NCBI GenBank assembly: GCA_028283625.1
Contig: JAPWKG010000026.1
Location: forward strand, 186,001 to 250,000
Reading direction: 5' to 3'
Source of the DNA: Acidobacteriaceae bacterium
GTDB lineage: Bacteria; Acidobacteriota; Terriglobia; Terriglobales; Acidobacteriaceae
DNA: 64,000 nt
Shown: positions 39,455-52,550 of the stretch, piece by piece
How the letters are laid out: every line of letters begins with the position of its first letter
Numbering within the stretch: the stretch's first letter is position 1
Notes under the pieces: generated by a model
Seen by the model: only the letters and a program-made list of their open reading frames with translations
What the model was told of the DNA's origin: nothing
Database searches by the model: none
Position numbers and translations under genes: made by a program

Positions 39455-40156
39455 ATGCTTTTCACCGATATGACCACGACCCGGCGCGCCCTTCTTGGCG
39501 GTGTGGCCGTCACTGCCCTCGCTCTGGCGCTGCCGCTCGGCGTGACTGACGCCTTTGCCCAGGAGAAGCCGGAATCCCAGGGCGATGTCGATATGGCTGC
39601 CGTCCTGAAGCCGGGTCCTCTGCCGGAAATGTCGCTCGGCAAGGCTGATGCGCCGATCAAGATCGTCGAATACATGTCGATGACCTGCCCGCATTGCGCC
39701 AATTTCCACAACGTCACCTTCGATGCGATCAAGACCAAATATGTCGATAGCGGCAAGGTCCAGTTCACCATCCGCGAATTCCCCTTCGATCCGGTTGCCA
39801 CCGCCGCCTTCATGCTGGCACGCAGCAATCCGCAGAAGCCGGAAGAGCTTGCCACGCCGGAACAGTATTTCGCCATGGTCTCCATGCTGTTCAAGCAGCA
39901 GCGCGCCTGGGCGGCCCCGGCCGACAAGGATGTCCGCAACGCCCTGATGCAGACCGTCAAGATCGCCGGTTACACACAGCAGAGTTTCGAGACCTGCTTG
40001 ACGAACCAGAAGCTTCTCGATGAAATCAACAATGTGGTAAAGCGGGCGGCGGATGAATTCGGCGTCAACTCCACGCCTACCTTCCTGATCAACGGGAAGA
40101 AGTATTCTGGAGACATGTCGGTTGATACCATGTCGGCGCTTCTCGACAGCATCTGA
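39455..40156 (+). CDS. DsbA-family thiol:disulfide oxidoreductase
   Basis: 233 residues. Twin-Arg-like basic start (TTTRRALLGG) and hydrophobic signal, cleaved near AFA|QE, so periplasmic. Thioredoxin fold with the redox motif CPHC (MTCPHCANFHNV near residue 75), the helical insertion, and the cis-Pro loop NSTPTFLINGKKY. Resembles ScsC/Com1-type oxidoreductases in alphaproteobacteria. Start ATG 39455 (MLFTDMTTT) or ATG 39470. It precedes smc by 36 bp and may share its promoter. Confidence 0.87.
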   Translation: MLFTDMTTTRRALLGGVAVTALALALPLGVTDAFAQEKPESQGDVDMAAVLKPGPLPEMSLGKADAPIKIVEYMSMTCPHCANFHNVTFDAIKTKYVDSGKVQFTIREFPFDPVATAAFMLARSNPQKPEELATPEQYFAMVSMLFKQQRAWAAPADKDVRNALMQTVKIAGYTQQSFETCLTNQKLLDEINNVVKRAADEFGVNSTPTFLINGKKYSGDMSVDTMSALLDSI

Positions 40157-40192
40157 TAACATCCTCTCTGTCGAGTGGGTGAGGGGCGTGGC

Positions 40193-43100
40193 ATGAAATT
40201 CAACAAGCTGCGCCTCGTCGGGTTCAAGTCCTTCGTCGAGCCGACGGAATTCATCATCGAGCGCGGCCTGACCGGTGTGGTCGGGCCGAATGGCTGCGGC
40301 AAGTCCAATCTTGTCGAAGCGCTTCGCTGGGTGATGGGCGAAAACTCCTACAAGAACATGCGCGCGTCCGGCATGGACGACGTCATCTTTTCCGGTTCCG
40401 GCAACCGCCCGGCGCGCAACACCGCCGAAGTCGGGCTTTATCTCGATAATTTCGATCATACCGCCCCCGCCGTCTTCAACGATGCCGACGAGATCCAGGT
40501 CACCCGCCGCATCGAGCGCGAGAACGGCTCCGTCTACCGCATCAATGGCAAGGAAAGCCGCGCCAAGGACGTGCAGCTTCTGTTTGCCGATGCCTCCACC
40601 GGCGCCCGCTCGCCCTCCATGGTGGGGCAGGGCCGCATCGGTGAGTTGATCAATGCCAAGCCGCAGGCCCGTCGGCAGCTGCTCGAAGAGGCGGCCGGCA
40701 TTTCTGGCCTGCATTCGCGCCGCCACGAGGCCGAGCTTCGCCTGCGCGCCGCCGAAACCAATCTCGAACGGCTGGAAGACGTCGTCGTTCAGCTGGAAAG
40801 CCAGATCGAGAGCCTGAAACGCCAGGCCCGCCAGGCCAACCGCTTCAAGGCGCTGTCGGCCGATATCCGCGCCCGCGACGCGATGCTTTTGCATATCCGC
40901 TGGGTCGAGGCCGAACAGGCAGAGCTTGAGGCACAGACCGCGCTCAACCAGATCACCAACGTGGTTGCCGAAAAAGCGCAGGCGCAGATGGAAGCCGCCA
41001 AGAACCAGGCGATTTCCAGCCTGAAATTGCCGGAACTGCGCGAGGACGAAGCCAAGGCCGGTGCCGCCCTGCAACGCCTGCAGATCGCCCGCAGCCAGCT
41101 TGAAGAAGAAGCCGGTCGCCTGCTGAAACGCCGCGACGAGCTGACCCGCCGGCTTGCCCAGCTGGCCGAAGACATTCGCCGCGAGGAACAGCTCGCCGCC
41201 GACAATACGAGTTTTCTCGCCAAGCTGGACGAGGAAGAGGCCGAACTCAACGACATGCTGGCCGATAGCGGTGCCGAAAGCGCCGATCTGCACGAGGCTT
41301 TCGAGGCGGCCGGCGCGACGCTTGCTGAGAGCGAGCAATTGCTGGCGGCCATTACCGGCGAACGCGCCGAGGCTGCTGCCGGCCGCAACCAGCTGGAACG
41401 CCTGATCCGCGACCTTGCAGAGCGCCGCCAGCGCCTCGACCGCCAGCGGCAGGACGCGGCAGCCGAACTCGATGCCGTCACCGGCCGGCTCGCAACGCTG
41501 GACGATCCGGCCGAAAAGGCCGAACTGGTCGAAGCCGCCGAGATCGGCCTCGAAGATGCGACCGCCGCCGCCGAAGATGCCGAATCTGCCCTTGCCGCCA
41601 CCCGCGCCGGGGAACTTGCCGCCCGCCGTCCGCTGGAAGATGCAAGGACGGCGCTGAACGGCTTGCAGACCGAGGCCCGCACCATCTCGAAAATGCTGGC
41701 CGCCGGCGCCACCTCCGGCGATTTCGTGCCGGTGGCAGAAATGGTCCATGTCGAACGCGGTTACGAGGCAGCCCTTGGTGCAGCCCTCGGTGACGATCTG
41801 GAAAGCCCGGTCGATGCCGCAGCTCCCACTTATTGGGCGATGAACGGTGATCCTTCGGCTGACCCCCGCCTGCCGGATGGTGTTGAGCCGCTGTCTTCCC
41901 GCGTCACCGCCCCGCCGGAACTTGCCCGCCGTCTCGCCCAGATCGGCATCGTCTCGGTGATAAGGCCGCGGCCCTGATGGCGTCGCTCAAGCCCGGCCAG
42001 CGGCTGGTGACCAAACAAGGCGCCGTTTATCGTTGGGATGGCCATGTCACCGGCTCCGAAGCGCCGGGTGCCGCAGCGCTCAGGCTTTCCCAGAAGAACC
42101 GCCTCTCCGAACTCGAAGCCGAGATCGACGAGGCCCGTGATGTGCTTTCCGAATGCGAAAGCCTGCTGGCCGATGCGCTCGCCGAAATCGCCTCCAGCGA
42201 GCGCACGCTCTCCGATGCCCGCGACCGGGTGAGGTTAGCCACCCGCCAGGTTAGCGATGCCCGCGAGGCGCTGGCCGCGGCCGAACGCGCATCCGGCGAT
42301 CTGATGCGCCGCCGCGATGTCGTGTCCGAAGCGCTGAGCCAGGTCGATGGGCAGATCGAGGACATCGAGGTCCAGGGCGAAAACGCCCGGATCGAACTCG
42401 AAAACGCCCCCGATATTTCCGATCTCGATACCCGTCTGCTGAACCAGCAGGCGACGGTCGCGACCGATCGCGGCCGTCTGGCCGAAGCCCGCGCCAGCTA
42501 TGAGGGCCTGAGCCGCGAGCTGGAAGCCCGCAAGCGCCGCATCGCCGCCATTGCCCAGGAGCGGTCTTCCTGGAAGGCCCGCGCCGACAGCGCCGCCCGG
42601 CATATCGAAAGCCTGCGCGAACGCGAGGAAGAGGCGCGCGACGAGATCGTCGAGCTGGAGGCCGCCCCCGAAGAGGTGGACGATCGCCGCCGCAACCTGC
42701 TCTCCGAATTGCAGAAGGCGGAGGAAGCCCGCCGCAATGCCGCCGACCAGCTGGCAATTGCCGAAACCCGCCAGCGCGAGGCCGACCAGAAGGCGGCGAC
42801 CGCGCTGTCCGAACTCGCCGACGTGCGCGAAAAGCGCGGCCGTGCCGAGGAGCGTCTCGTTTCCGCTGCCGAAAAACGCCACGAAAGCGAACAGCGCATC
42901 CGCGAGGCATTGAATGTCTCCCCGCCGGAAGTGCTGCGCCTCACCGGCCTTCAGCCCGGCCAGCCGCTGCCGGATATCCGCACCATCGAGCGTGACGTCG
43001 ATCGCCTGAAGATGGAGCGCGAGCGCCTGGGCGCCGTCAATCTGCGCGCCGATGAGGAGCAGAAGGAGCTTTCCGACAAGCTCAATACCCTGACCCGCGA

Positions 43101-43653
43101 GCGCGACGATGTGGTCGATGCGATCCGCAAGCTGCGTGGCGCCATCCAGAGCCTCAACAAGGAAGGCCGCGAACGCCTGATCGCCGCTTTCGATGTCGTC
43201 AACGCCCAGTTCCAGCGGCTGTTCACCCACCTCTTCGGTGGCGGCACGGCCGAACTGCAGCTGATCGAATCGGAAGATCCGCTCGAAGCTGGGCTCGAAA
43301 TCCTCGCCCGTCCGCCGGGGAAGAAACCGCAGACCATGACGCTTCTGTCCGGCGGCGAGCAGGCGCTGACCGCCATGGCGCTGATCTTCGCCGTCTTCCT
43401 CACCAATCCGGCGCCGATCTGCGTGCTGGACGAAGTGGATGCACCGCTCGACGACCACAATGTCGAGCGCTATTGCAACCTGATGGACGAGATGGCCGCC
43501 TCCACCGAGACGCGCTTCATCATCATCACCCACAATCCCATCACCATGGCCCGGATGAACCGTCTTTTCGGCGTCACCATGGCCGAACAGGGTGTCTCCC
43601 AGCTGGTCTCCGTCGATCTGCAGACGGCCGAGCTGCTGCGCGAAGCGGTCTGA
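40193..43653 (+). CDS. smc: Chromosome segregation protein SMC, frameshifted in the hinge
   Basis: About 1,153 residues when repaired, the usual size. Forms the condensin ring that compacts and separates chromosomes. N-terminal ATPase half with Walker [17 protein letters not shown] near residue 30 and R-loop [11 protein letters not shown]; long coiled coil (~165-480); hinge beginning [14 protein letters not shown]; second coiled coil; C-terminal half with ABC signature [14 protein letters not shown] and Walker [13 protein letters not shown]. The frame breaks in the hinge at about 41,960 (one base missing), giving separate open frames of 40193-41977 and 41977-43653. An essential gene in this condition argues for sequence error. 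Confidence 0.94.
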
Positions 43654-44121
43654 TCGAAAGATCGGATTCGTAGAGCGGGAAACGCGGCATCTCGGTAAAA
43701 TGCGCTCCTCGGCTCAGGCGTCCGCTCGGACCGCAAAACTTTTCGCATCCCGATTGATAGTCATCATATCTACGTTGTTTCACCCATATAGGGGATGCGC
43801 GGCATGTGGTATATGGCTACATGAAATGATGAATTCGCGGGGGCTGGGGGGCGCCTTTCAGGTGCAAAAGCCGATCTGTCGAATATCTACCCCCCGCACA
43901 GGTTTCCTGTCCTGTGCGGAAAGGCTTTGCGGGGCCGAGTGATCCGGCCCCGCAAAGTCTTTATATCCCTCCGATTATCTCCCTTCCCACCCACACACCT
44001 CTCCTTTATGCGCCAAATTGCCGGTTGCGGATTGTTGCGCCGCACCATATTGCTGCCGTGTTGATTTCCCAACCTATTGCAAAAGCTCTGGATTCAGAGA
44101 AGATTGGCCACGGAGGAAGGC
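43654..44121. terminator. smc-ppdK spacer with two hairpins
   Basis: 468 bp without a gene. A hairpin CCGCACAGG/CCTGTGCGG spans 43894-43919. A stronger one with 13-bp arms (CTTTGCGGGGCCG / CGGCCCCGCAAAG) spans 43925-43957 and is followed by TCTTTATAT, so it probably ends the upstream transcript. The ppdK promoter should lie between 43960 and 44110. Confidence 0.7.
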
Positions 44122-46794
<2,673 letters not shown>

Positions 46795-46881
46795 ATTTCC
46801 CTCCTGCAGCACTGCTCCCGATCGCGAAGCCCGCCGGATATGTTATGCTGGTTTCCTGGCGGCAAACCTTGGGAGGGGACG

Positions 46882-47240
46882 ATGCCACGCCTGGACCATG
46901 TGAATATCCACACCCGTGATGCACCCGCCATGCTCGGTTTCCTGAAAACCATGCTGGGCGCAGAGGAGGGGTTTCGCCCGCCCTTCGACGTTCCGGGCCA
47001 TTGGCTTTACCTCGACGGCCATCCGGCTATCCACCTCAACATCGTCGAGCGCGAGAAAACTTTCCGCCCGGCATGCTCAACCACGTCGCCTTCGCCTTTT
47101 ATGACCGGGCCGAGATACTGGAAAAGGTGAAAGCCACCGGTTTTCGCTACGAAGAAGATATCATCCCGGGAACCGACATAGGCCAGATTTTCGTCTACGG
47201 GCCCGAGGGGATCAGGATCGAACTGCAATACCGGCGGTGA
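46882..47240 (+). CDS. VOC-family (glyoxalase-like) protein, frameshifted
   Basis: About 119 residues when repaired. Metal-binding beta-alpha-beta-beta-beta modules: PRLDHVNIHTRDAPAMLGF (His ligand) and, in another frame, GMLNHVAFAFYDRAEIL, ending IGQIFVYGPEGIRIELQY (Glu ligand). One C is missing near 47,065 between VEREKT and PPGMLNH. ATG 46882 follows GGGAGGGG. Likely a small lyase, dioxygenase or binding protein; substrate unknown. Confidence 0.78.
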
Positions 47241-47244
47241 GCGC

Positions 47245-47514
47245 TCACGGGCGATGCACATAGACCGGCCGCGTCACGATCACCGTCGGCCCCCAGAACA
47301 TCGCATCGTTGCGATCCATCATCGAGCGGCTCTCGGCGCGGCGGTCGAGATCGAGGTCAAGCAGGCAGCGGGCCATCGCATCGGTATTCGGACGGAAGCC
47401 GTAGGAAGCACAGGTTTTCTCGTCCGCCGCTCGCCGTTCCTCCGGCGTCATCGTCTGGCAGGAGGCCAGGAGCGCAAGCAGGACGGAGGAAAGCAGGATA
47501 CGGGAAAAACGCAT
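47245..47514 (-). CDS. Small lipoprotein
   Basis: 89 residues from ATG 47514 (seven bases after CTGGAGC); ATG 47520 is possible. Signal peptide MRFSRILLSSVLLALLASC with lipobox LLASC, so it is anchored in the outer or inner membrane by lipidated Cys. The mature part has CASYGFRPNTDAMARCLLDLDLDRR, a motif seen in small rhizobial lipoproteins of unknown role. It ends 4 bp from the convergent VOC gene. Confidence 0.8.
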   Translation of the reverse strand: MRFSRILLSSVLLALLASCQTMTPEERRAADEKTCASYGFRPNTDAMARCLLDLDLDRRAESRSMMDRNDAMFWGPTVIVTRPVYVHRP

Positions 47515-47694
47515 GGTCATGCTCCAGAGGATTCGGCGAAGGAAACCATCTTTTAGAATTGAGACCTATCATGTCAAATTCCCTGTCCTTGCTCGAAATA
47601 TTGACGTGTAGCTCGCCATGCGCAGCACCAGCTCACCAGTCTCGCTAAAGTTTGAGATGCGATCTGTTCTACAGCTTAGAAAAGTTGGTGCCCC

Positions 47695-48564
47695 ATGTCG
47701 GAAATGTTGCTGAAGAATTTTTACTACGGAAATGAAATCAATGACCCTGACGCGCTGATGTTCTGGCCTCGCCAGGCGCTGGGTCAAGAGTTGTCCGACG
47801 AGCAACTCAACCGCATTCAAAGCAATGTTACCCAGTTCTTTTCCACGAAGCTCGGCGGAAATTTTGGCGGATCGATTACCGCAGGGGACGCAACTGTGAT
47901 TGCGGCGATCATGGAAATGGTTCGTCCAGTCGAAATGATCGAAATAGGTGTCGCGGCGGGTTTCTCTTCGGCTTTCATCCTAGCCTATGCGGCCGTCTCC
48001 GGACTGGTGAAGGATCGCACCTATCTCCACAGCATCGATCTGAATGTCGAGCTTAAGCCAGGTCAGTTGGTCGGCAACTATGTCCGTGAAAACTACCCGG
48101 CATTGCTTCCCTTTTGGGATTTCAATACGCGGCAGACCAGTGCAACGATGCTGGATAAAACCTTCGACATCAAATTGCATGGTGACGGTCCCGTTGTTGC
48201 GTTTGTCGATGGCGGGCACGAACACCCCTGGCCGCTGATCGACATCATCTACCTCTATCACAAGCTCCCGCGCGGCAGCTGGGTGGTGATGCAGGATGTC
48301 CAGATGATGGAGCGTTGGATTGCCGACATGGTGGTTTTGAATTTCCCGATCCCACCCTCGCAGCGCGGCGTGAACTATGTTGCGAGCCATTGGCCCGGGA
48401 CCAAAAAGCTTGGCTTCAAGATGGCCTATAACAGCGCGGCAATCTGCCTTGATATTCCTGAATGGCAGTTTCGCGGTTTCATAGAGGAATGCTGCAGATA
48501 TCCCTTCGAGACGGATTTCGATCGGCAGGACTTGCTCAAGCGATATTCGAGTGGTGCGAGGTGA
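47695..48564 (+). CDS. Class I SAM-dependent methyltransferase-like protein
   Basis: 289 residues. Rossmann-type motif I VEMIEIGVAAGFSSAFILAY near residue 85 and VVAFVDGGHEHPWPLIDI near 170, then WVVMQDVQMM near 200: the Methyltransf_24/cephalosporin-hydroxylase-like group, often acting on sugars or small metabolites. Target unknown. Codon use is slightly more AT-rich and less biased than neighbouring housekeeping genes, and it is bounded by non-coding stretches on both sides, so it may be a recent arrival. Confidence 0.68.
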   Translation: MSEMLLKNFYYGNEINDPDALMFWPRQALGQELSDEQLNRIQSNVTQFFSTKLGGNFGGSITAGDATVIAAIMEMVRPVEMIEIGVAAGFSSAFILAYAAVSGLVKDRTYLHSIDLNVELKPGQLVGNYVRENYPALLPFWDFNTRQTSATMLDKTFDIKLHGDGPVVAFVDGGHEHPWPLIDIIYLYHKLPRGSWVVMQDVQMMERWIADMVVLNFPIPPSQRGVNYVASHWPGTKKLGFKMAYNSAAICLDIPEWQFRGFIEECCRYPFETDFDRQDLLKRYSSGAR

Positions 48565-48927
48565 CTTAAGTCACGACCATGCGGAGATGCACCACACGAC
48601 CCCGATGAGGACCTAATGGCCGTCGCCATCGGAAGGAGATTCTCCGTCAACTCTCTCCATCCCGGTCATGGTGGTGGAGAGAGGGAAGCGCCGGCGTCTT
48701 CCGGCTCTTTTCGGATCATTTGGCAACCATATCCTTCAGCTTGGAGATGGCATGCGTTCGGGGCAGGGCATCTGCCGGCAAGACGCGCGGATGGACGCCA
48801 AAATCCGTTTTCAAGCCGGACCGGCATAAAGACCACCCGCATCATCCACGGCGCTTTGAGATTCCATTTCTTCGCCACCTGCCTTACACAGTCATGACCG
48901 CTATCGCCCGGAGCTTGCGCCGCCTTC
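48565..48927. other. Spacer without a supportable gene
   Basis: 363 bp. Short open frames exist on both strands (plus 48616-48897, minus 48666-48929), but none has a recognisable family, a ribosome-binding site or clear codon bias. A reading ending ...RYRPELAPPS with TGA at 48929 would overlap the next start (ATGA) but is closed 80 bp upstream. Given the local indel rate, a damaged gene here cannot be excluded. Confidence 0.4.
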
Positions 48928-49823
48928 ATGACAGTCCGTTTCGTCCGGCCCGTGTCCCATTCCTGCCTATCTCGGACGACGTCTCGCTCTGTCCGCGCTT
49001 CTCCTGTTTGTGATCGTCACGCTCGCCCATCGTTTCGGCCCGCTGAGCGAACCGACCTTCCTGGCGCTGCTGCTGTTGTCAGCCGCGATTGCCGCAGCCT
49101 CCTTGCCTCTGTCGCTTTTCGGTCTCGCCCGGCTCTGGCAGGTCGGCGCAGACGGCGGTATCGCCGCCACCAAGGGGCTGATCTATGCGGCGCTGCCGCT
49201 TGGCGTCGTCCTTCTACGGGGCGGTGCAATATTATAGCTTCCCGGCACTCTACGACGTTTCCACCGATCTTGCCGATCCGCCGGCCTTCATCACCGAATT
49301 TCATGCCGACCAGCAATGGCTGCCGCGGCAGGCAGCACCGGCTGCCGGCGAGCGGCGGGTGCAGCTTGGTGCCTATCCCGGCCTGATCGGCCGGCGTTAC
49401 GAAGGCGCGCTCGACCGTGTGTATGACGGCGTGCGCAAGGCAGCGCTCTCTTCCCGCATCACCATCGGCAAGACGCAAGGGCTGTCGCTGGTGGAACCGG
49501 ACCTGACCGAACGGGCAGCCCCCAAGGATGACCAGGCGCCGGTGCCGGATGTCGCCCCGATTCCCATGGCGCGACCGGAACCCTCGCTCGATCCGGCGCT
49601 TGGCAGCGTCGGCGACGTGTTGCTTCAGGGCCAGACCCGCACGCTGATCGCCGGCCTTCGCTTCGATGTGGTGATCAGGCTGCGCGAAGACGCCGAAACG
49701 ACCTCGGTCGATATCCGCGTCGTTTCCCGTTACGGCCCGCATGACCTGGGTTTCAGTGCCGCGATCGCCGAGGATTTCCTCGACCGGCTGGACCAGGAAC
49801 TTCTCGGCCTTGCGGGCGGCTGA
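48928..49823 (+). CDS. DUF1499 membrane-anchored protein, frameshifted twice
   Basis: About 298 residues when repaired, starting MTVRFVRPVS at ATG 48928. One extra T near 48,964 and one missing base near 49,214 are needed to join YLGRRLALSALLLFVIVTLA, LPLGVVLL and YGAVQYYSFPALYDVSTD. Two or three N-terminal membrane segments precede a periplasmic DUF1499 domain (ITEFHADQQW ... DVVIRLREDAETTSVDIRVVSRYGPHDLG). DUF1499 proteins are widespread in alphaproteobacteria; function unknown. Confidence 0.75.
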
Positions 49824-49829
49824 TCTGTC

Positions 49830-50744
49830 TTAAGAAACAGGCCGGTAGAGACCGGCCAGCGAAGGCGGTCCATCCGTCGCCACGCGGCCTTTTTCGATCA
49901 GGTCTTCGATATGGGCGAGAACCGAAAGGGCGGCCGCCCCATGCAGCCGCGGATCGGTCTTGGCATAGATGGTTTTCACCATGTCGGGGATCAGCCTATC
50001 GCCGGCGCGGATGCGCTCCATCACCGCCCGCTCGCGCATCCGCCGATGGGTGCGCAGGCCGCGAAGAAACGAGGCCGGCTCGCGCACCGGGCCGCCATGG
50101 CCGGGAAAATAGATGCGGTCGTCGCGGGCAAGCAGCTTTTCGATCGAGGTCATGAAATCGGCCATCGACCCGTCCGGCGGTGCGACGATCGTTGTTGCCC
50201 AGGCCATCACATGATCGGCGGAAAACACGATGCCGGTGCCGTCGAGCGCAAATGCCGAGTGATTGGCGGTATGGCCCGGCGTATGGATCGCCGAAAGCGA
50301 CCAGCCATCGCCGTCGATCACCTGCCCGTCGCCGATCGCGATATCGGGCAGGAAGGCGCTGTCGGCGCTTTCCGCAAACGGGTTCACCTCACCCTCGTGC
50401 AGCAGGCGTGCCGCCCGATGCGGACCTTCCGCCACCGTCAGCGCCCCGGTTGCGGCCTTGAGGCGTGCGGCAAGCGGCGAATGATCCCGGTGCGTATGGC
50501 TGACGAAGATATGGCTGACCGGCCGCCCGTCGATCGCCGCCATCAAGGCCTCGAAATGCGCTTCGTCCTCGGGGCCCGGATCGATGACGGCGAGCGTCGA
50601 CTTGCCGACGATATAGGAATTCGTGCCGTGAAAGGTGAAAGGCGAGGGGTTGTTGACGGTGATCCGGGCAACGCCGTCTGCGACTGGAACCGCAATGCCG
50701 TGCGCCGGCAGAAATTCGGTGTCGAAGTCGATGTCGTTTGCCAT
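49830..50744 (-). CDS. MBL-fold metallo-hydrolase
   Basis: 304 residues. Metallo-beta-lactamase fold with the zinc motif FVSHTHRDHSP (HxHxDH) near residue 85, further ligands IHTPGHTANHSAF and VFSADHVMAW, and FPGHGGPV near 215. The C-terminal winged-helix-like extension (LRTHRRMRERAVMERI ... LHGAAALSVLAHIEDLIEKGRV) is that of the LACTB2/RNase BN-like hydrolases. Likely an esterase or thioesterase, possibly acting on RNA; substrate unproven. Confidence 0.87.
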   Translation of the reverse strand: MANDIDFDTEFLPAHGIAVPVADGVARITVNNPSPFTFHGTNSYIVGKSTLAVIDPGPEDEAHFEALMAAIDGRPVSHIFVSHTHRDHSPLAARLKAATGALTVAEGPHRAARLLHEGEVNPFAESADSAFLPDIAIGDGQVIDGDGWSLSAIHTPGHTANHSAFALDGTGIVFSADHVMAWATTIVAPPDGSMADFMTSIEKLLARDDRIYFPGHGGPVREPASFLRGLRTHRRMRERAVMERIRAGDRLIPDMVKTIYAKTDPRLHGAAALSVLAHIEDLIEKGRVATDGPPSLAGLYRPVS

Positions 50745-50810
50745 ATCTTTCTCTCGTCCGCCTGCTCATGCCGCCGCAACCATGCCTTAGAGCCTTTCCT
50801 GGTTAAATTA

Positions 50811-50887
50811 GGGGGGAGAGGTTGTCAGGGAAAGGGGGCGACGGGGGCGGGGGTGGGGGGGGGGGGAAGGGGGAAGGGGGGGCGCCG
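50811..50887 (+). repeat. G-rich tract flanked by short inverted repeats
   Basis: Nearly pure purine/G stretch with G runs of 5, 5, 5, 12, 5 and 7, potentially forming G-quadruplexes on the plus strand. Immediately outside, TAGAGCC...GGTTAAA (50788-50808) is mirrored by TTTAACCGGCTCTA (50890-50904), so the tract is the loop of a possible hairpin. Upstream of tRNA-Gln and of the MBL gene start. Confidence 0.8.
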
Positions 50888-51046
50888 GGATTTAACCGGC
50901 TCTAGCACCGCTTGTCTGGTCCTGCATGGGCAAATACATGCATTGGGAAAATAGGCGGAAGATGAAAGATTGCCGTTGAGGGCAAAGGAAAGCTTTGCTA
51001 GAGGAGACGCTTGATCTGCGGTTTTTGACAGCCGTCAGTGAAGTGT

Positions 51047-51121
51047 TGGGGCGTAGCCAAGCGGTAAGGCACTGGTTTTTGGTACCGGCATCCCCAGGTT
51101 CGAATCCTGGCGCCCCAGCCA
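51047..51121 (+). tRNA. tRNA-Gln (anticodon TTG)
   Basis: Cloverleaf with 7-bp acceptor TGGGGCG/CGCCCCA, D-arm GCCAAGCGGTAAGGC, anticodon arm CTGGTTTTTGGTACCGG (TTG), T-arm CCAGGTTCGAATCCTGG, and encoded CCA end (51119-51121). Typical alphaproteobacterial sequence. Confidence 0.97.
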
Positions 51122-51194
51122 CAATCTCGATTTATCCCACCTTGATTGAGGCCGCGATCGATAACGATCTGGCGGCTCTCTGCAGATTAATGCC

Positions 51195-52187
51195 TCAGAC
51201 AAAGGCATTGTAGGTGGTCGGGTTCATGCGTCTGATTTGTCTCAGCACACGGTAGGGCACGCTCGACTTCGTGACGATGTAGCGCGGCGAGGTTTTTCCG
51301 CCGAAGCCGGAAAACAGCAGGATCGCGCCGGCATTGCTGATGCCGTCGAAATCGAACACGTAACCCATCGATATGGCCGACTGGATTGCGTTCCAGATCA
51401 ACAGCGGCACCACCCCGTTACCCGCATCCGGATCCCTGGTCGACATCAGGTAATAATAGGTATTGTTGTCCCAGACGCAGAAGATCGCCGCCTTGACGTC
51501 TCCCGTGCCGTATTCGCGCGCCATCAAGACATGACCGCGACCGCGTTCCATCGCCTTGATCGCGACTTCCCGGCAGATGTCGAAATCGATATTGGCCCGC
51601 ATGTGCTTCTTTTCCAGATGCGCATTGGCCAGATGGAAAAAGGCTTCCGGGTCCGAGCTTTCATAGACGTCGAATTTTTCGGCCGCCCGGCGGATCACGT
51701 TTCGCGTCTTGTCGCGCATCGCCTTCCAGATGGCCGATTCCGGCAGGGGCTGGATCTCGAAGGTGAACTGCACCTCGACATTATAACCCTGCGCCTGGAA
51801 GGGCAGGGCGTCGCAGACGCCGCGATGCATCTTCTGGCGGAAGGATGACAGCGGCGGCAGTTTGCGGATCAGTTCCTGGGTTATCGAGTGACGCTTGACG
51901 TATCGATTGGCCTCGCTGCCCCCGCCATCATTGATGCCGGGTCCGAGGAAATGGGTCAGCGTCGGCATATTGCTGCTCGACAGCCCGTAACGGGAATTCA
52001 CCATATAGGGAAGACGTCCGACGGTGCGCCCGCCATCCCTGACTTCGACGAAATCGACCCGGCCGCGCGTCGATGCGTCCAGCCACCAGTCTTCGTGAAA
52101 TATAGTTGGTCTCAGGCAGTCGAATGCATTTACGGCAGTAACCTTAAGTCGGCTCTGCTGGTCAATACTCTGGCTACGCGTGATCAT
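51195..52187 (-). CDS. FemAB/CelD-like GNAT acyltransferase
   Basis: 330 residues. The middle (AIWKAMRDKTRNVIRRAAEKFDVYES ... FFHLANAHLEKKHM) and the C-terminus (VKAAIFCVWDNNTYYYLMSTRDPDAGNG, then LLIWNAIQSAISMGYVFDFDG) match the double-GNAT FemAB/CelD (BioF2-like) fold found in exopolysaccharide loci, where such proteins transfer acyl or aminoacyl groups to sugars. It ends 74 bp after tRNA-Gln on the opposite strand and is the left end of the polysaccharide locus. Confidence 0.75.
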   Translation of the reverse strand: MITRSQSIDQQSRLKVTAVNAFDCLRPTIFHEDWWLDASTRGRVDFVEVRDGGRTVGRLPYMVNSRYGLSSSNMPTLTHFLGPGINDGGGSEANRYVKRHSITQELIRKLPPLSSFRQKMHRGVCDALPFQAQGYNVEVQFTFEIQPLPESAIWKAMRDKTRNVIRRAAEKFDVYESSDPEAFFHLANAHLEKKHMRANIDFDICREVAIKAMERGRGHVLMAREYGTGDVKAAIFCVWDNNTYYYLMSTRDPDAGNGVVPLLIWNAIQSAISMGYVFDFDGISNAGAILLFSGFGGKTSPRYIVTKSSVPYRVLRQIRRMNPTTYNAFV

Positions 52188-52550
52188 CGAATCTAGGCCT
52201 CAATACTATAGATTCTGATTTTTTGATGTTATGTGAACCTGCAATTCAGTTTATTTACACTTTATTCACGATGTAACTTAGATGAAAAAAACAGAATGTG
52301 AATAACCTTATCCGTATTTCTTGGACGAACCTTGAGCCGGGTAATGCTTTCCGTCACCGCCGCACCTTGGTTGGCGCCAGATTCAAGCCGCAAATTCAAC
52401 GGCTTAAAAATCTACCTTTGCGTGTATATTGTCGCGATCAAGCTCTAAAAAAACAACAAAGACATCCGTACGTTGAGAAAAATAGCCGGAATCCGACGTG
52501 ATCGGGAGGCGGGGACGATCGTCCTCCGCAGTGCCCGGCACAAAACCACA
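52188..52550. other. AT-rich spacer at the edge of the polysaccharide locus
   Basis: 363 bp, clearly more AT-rich than the genes, with poly-A/T stretches near 52206-52300. It likely holds the promoter of the FemAB-like gene. A near-perfect palindrome at 52509-52529 (GACGATCGTC core) lies 22 bp beyond the stop of the GT4 gene and may help end its transcript. Confidence 0.5.

Noticed and set aside
39353-41749. 798-codon minus-strand open frame
   Set aside because: Antisense of dsbA and smc in GC-rich DNA; the plus-strand proteins are unmistakable.
48616-48929. Small genes on either strand between the methyltransferase and DUF1499 genes
   Set aside because: No family resemblance, no ribosome-binding site, and the opposite-strand frames are equally open.
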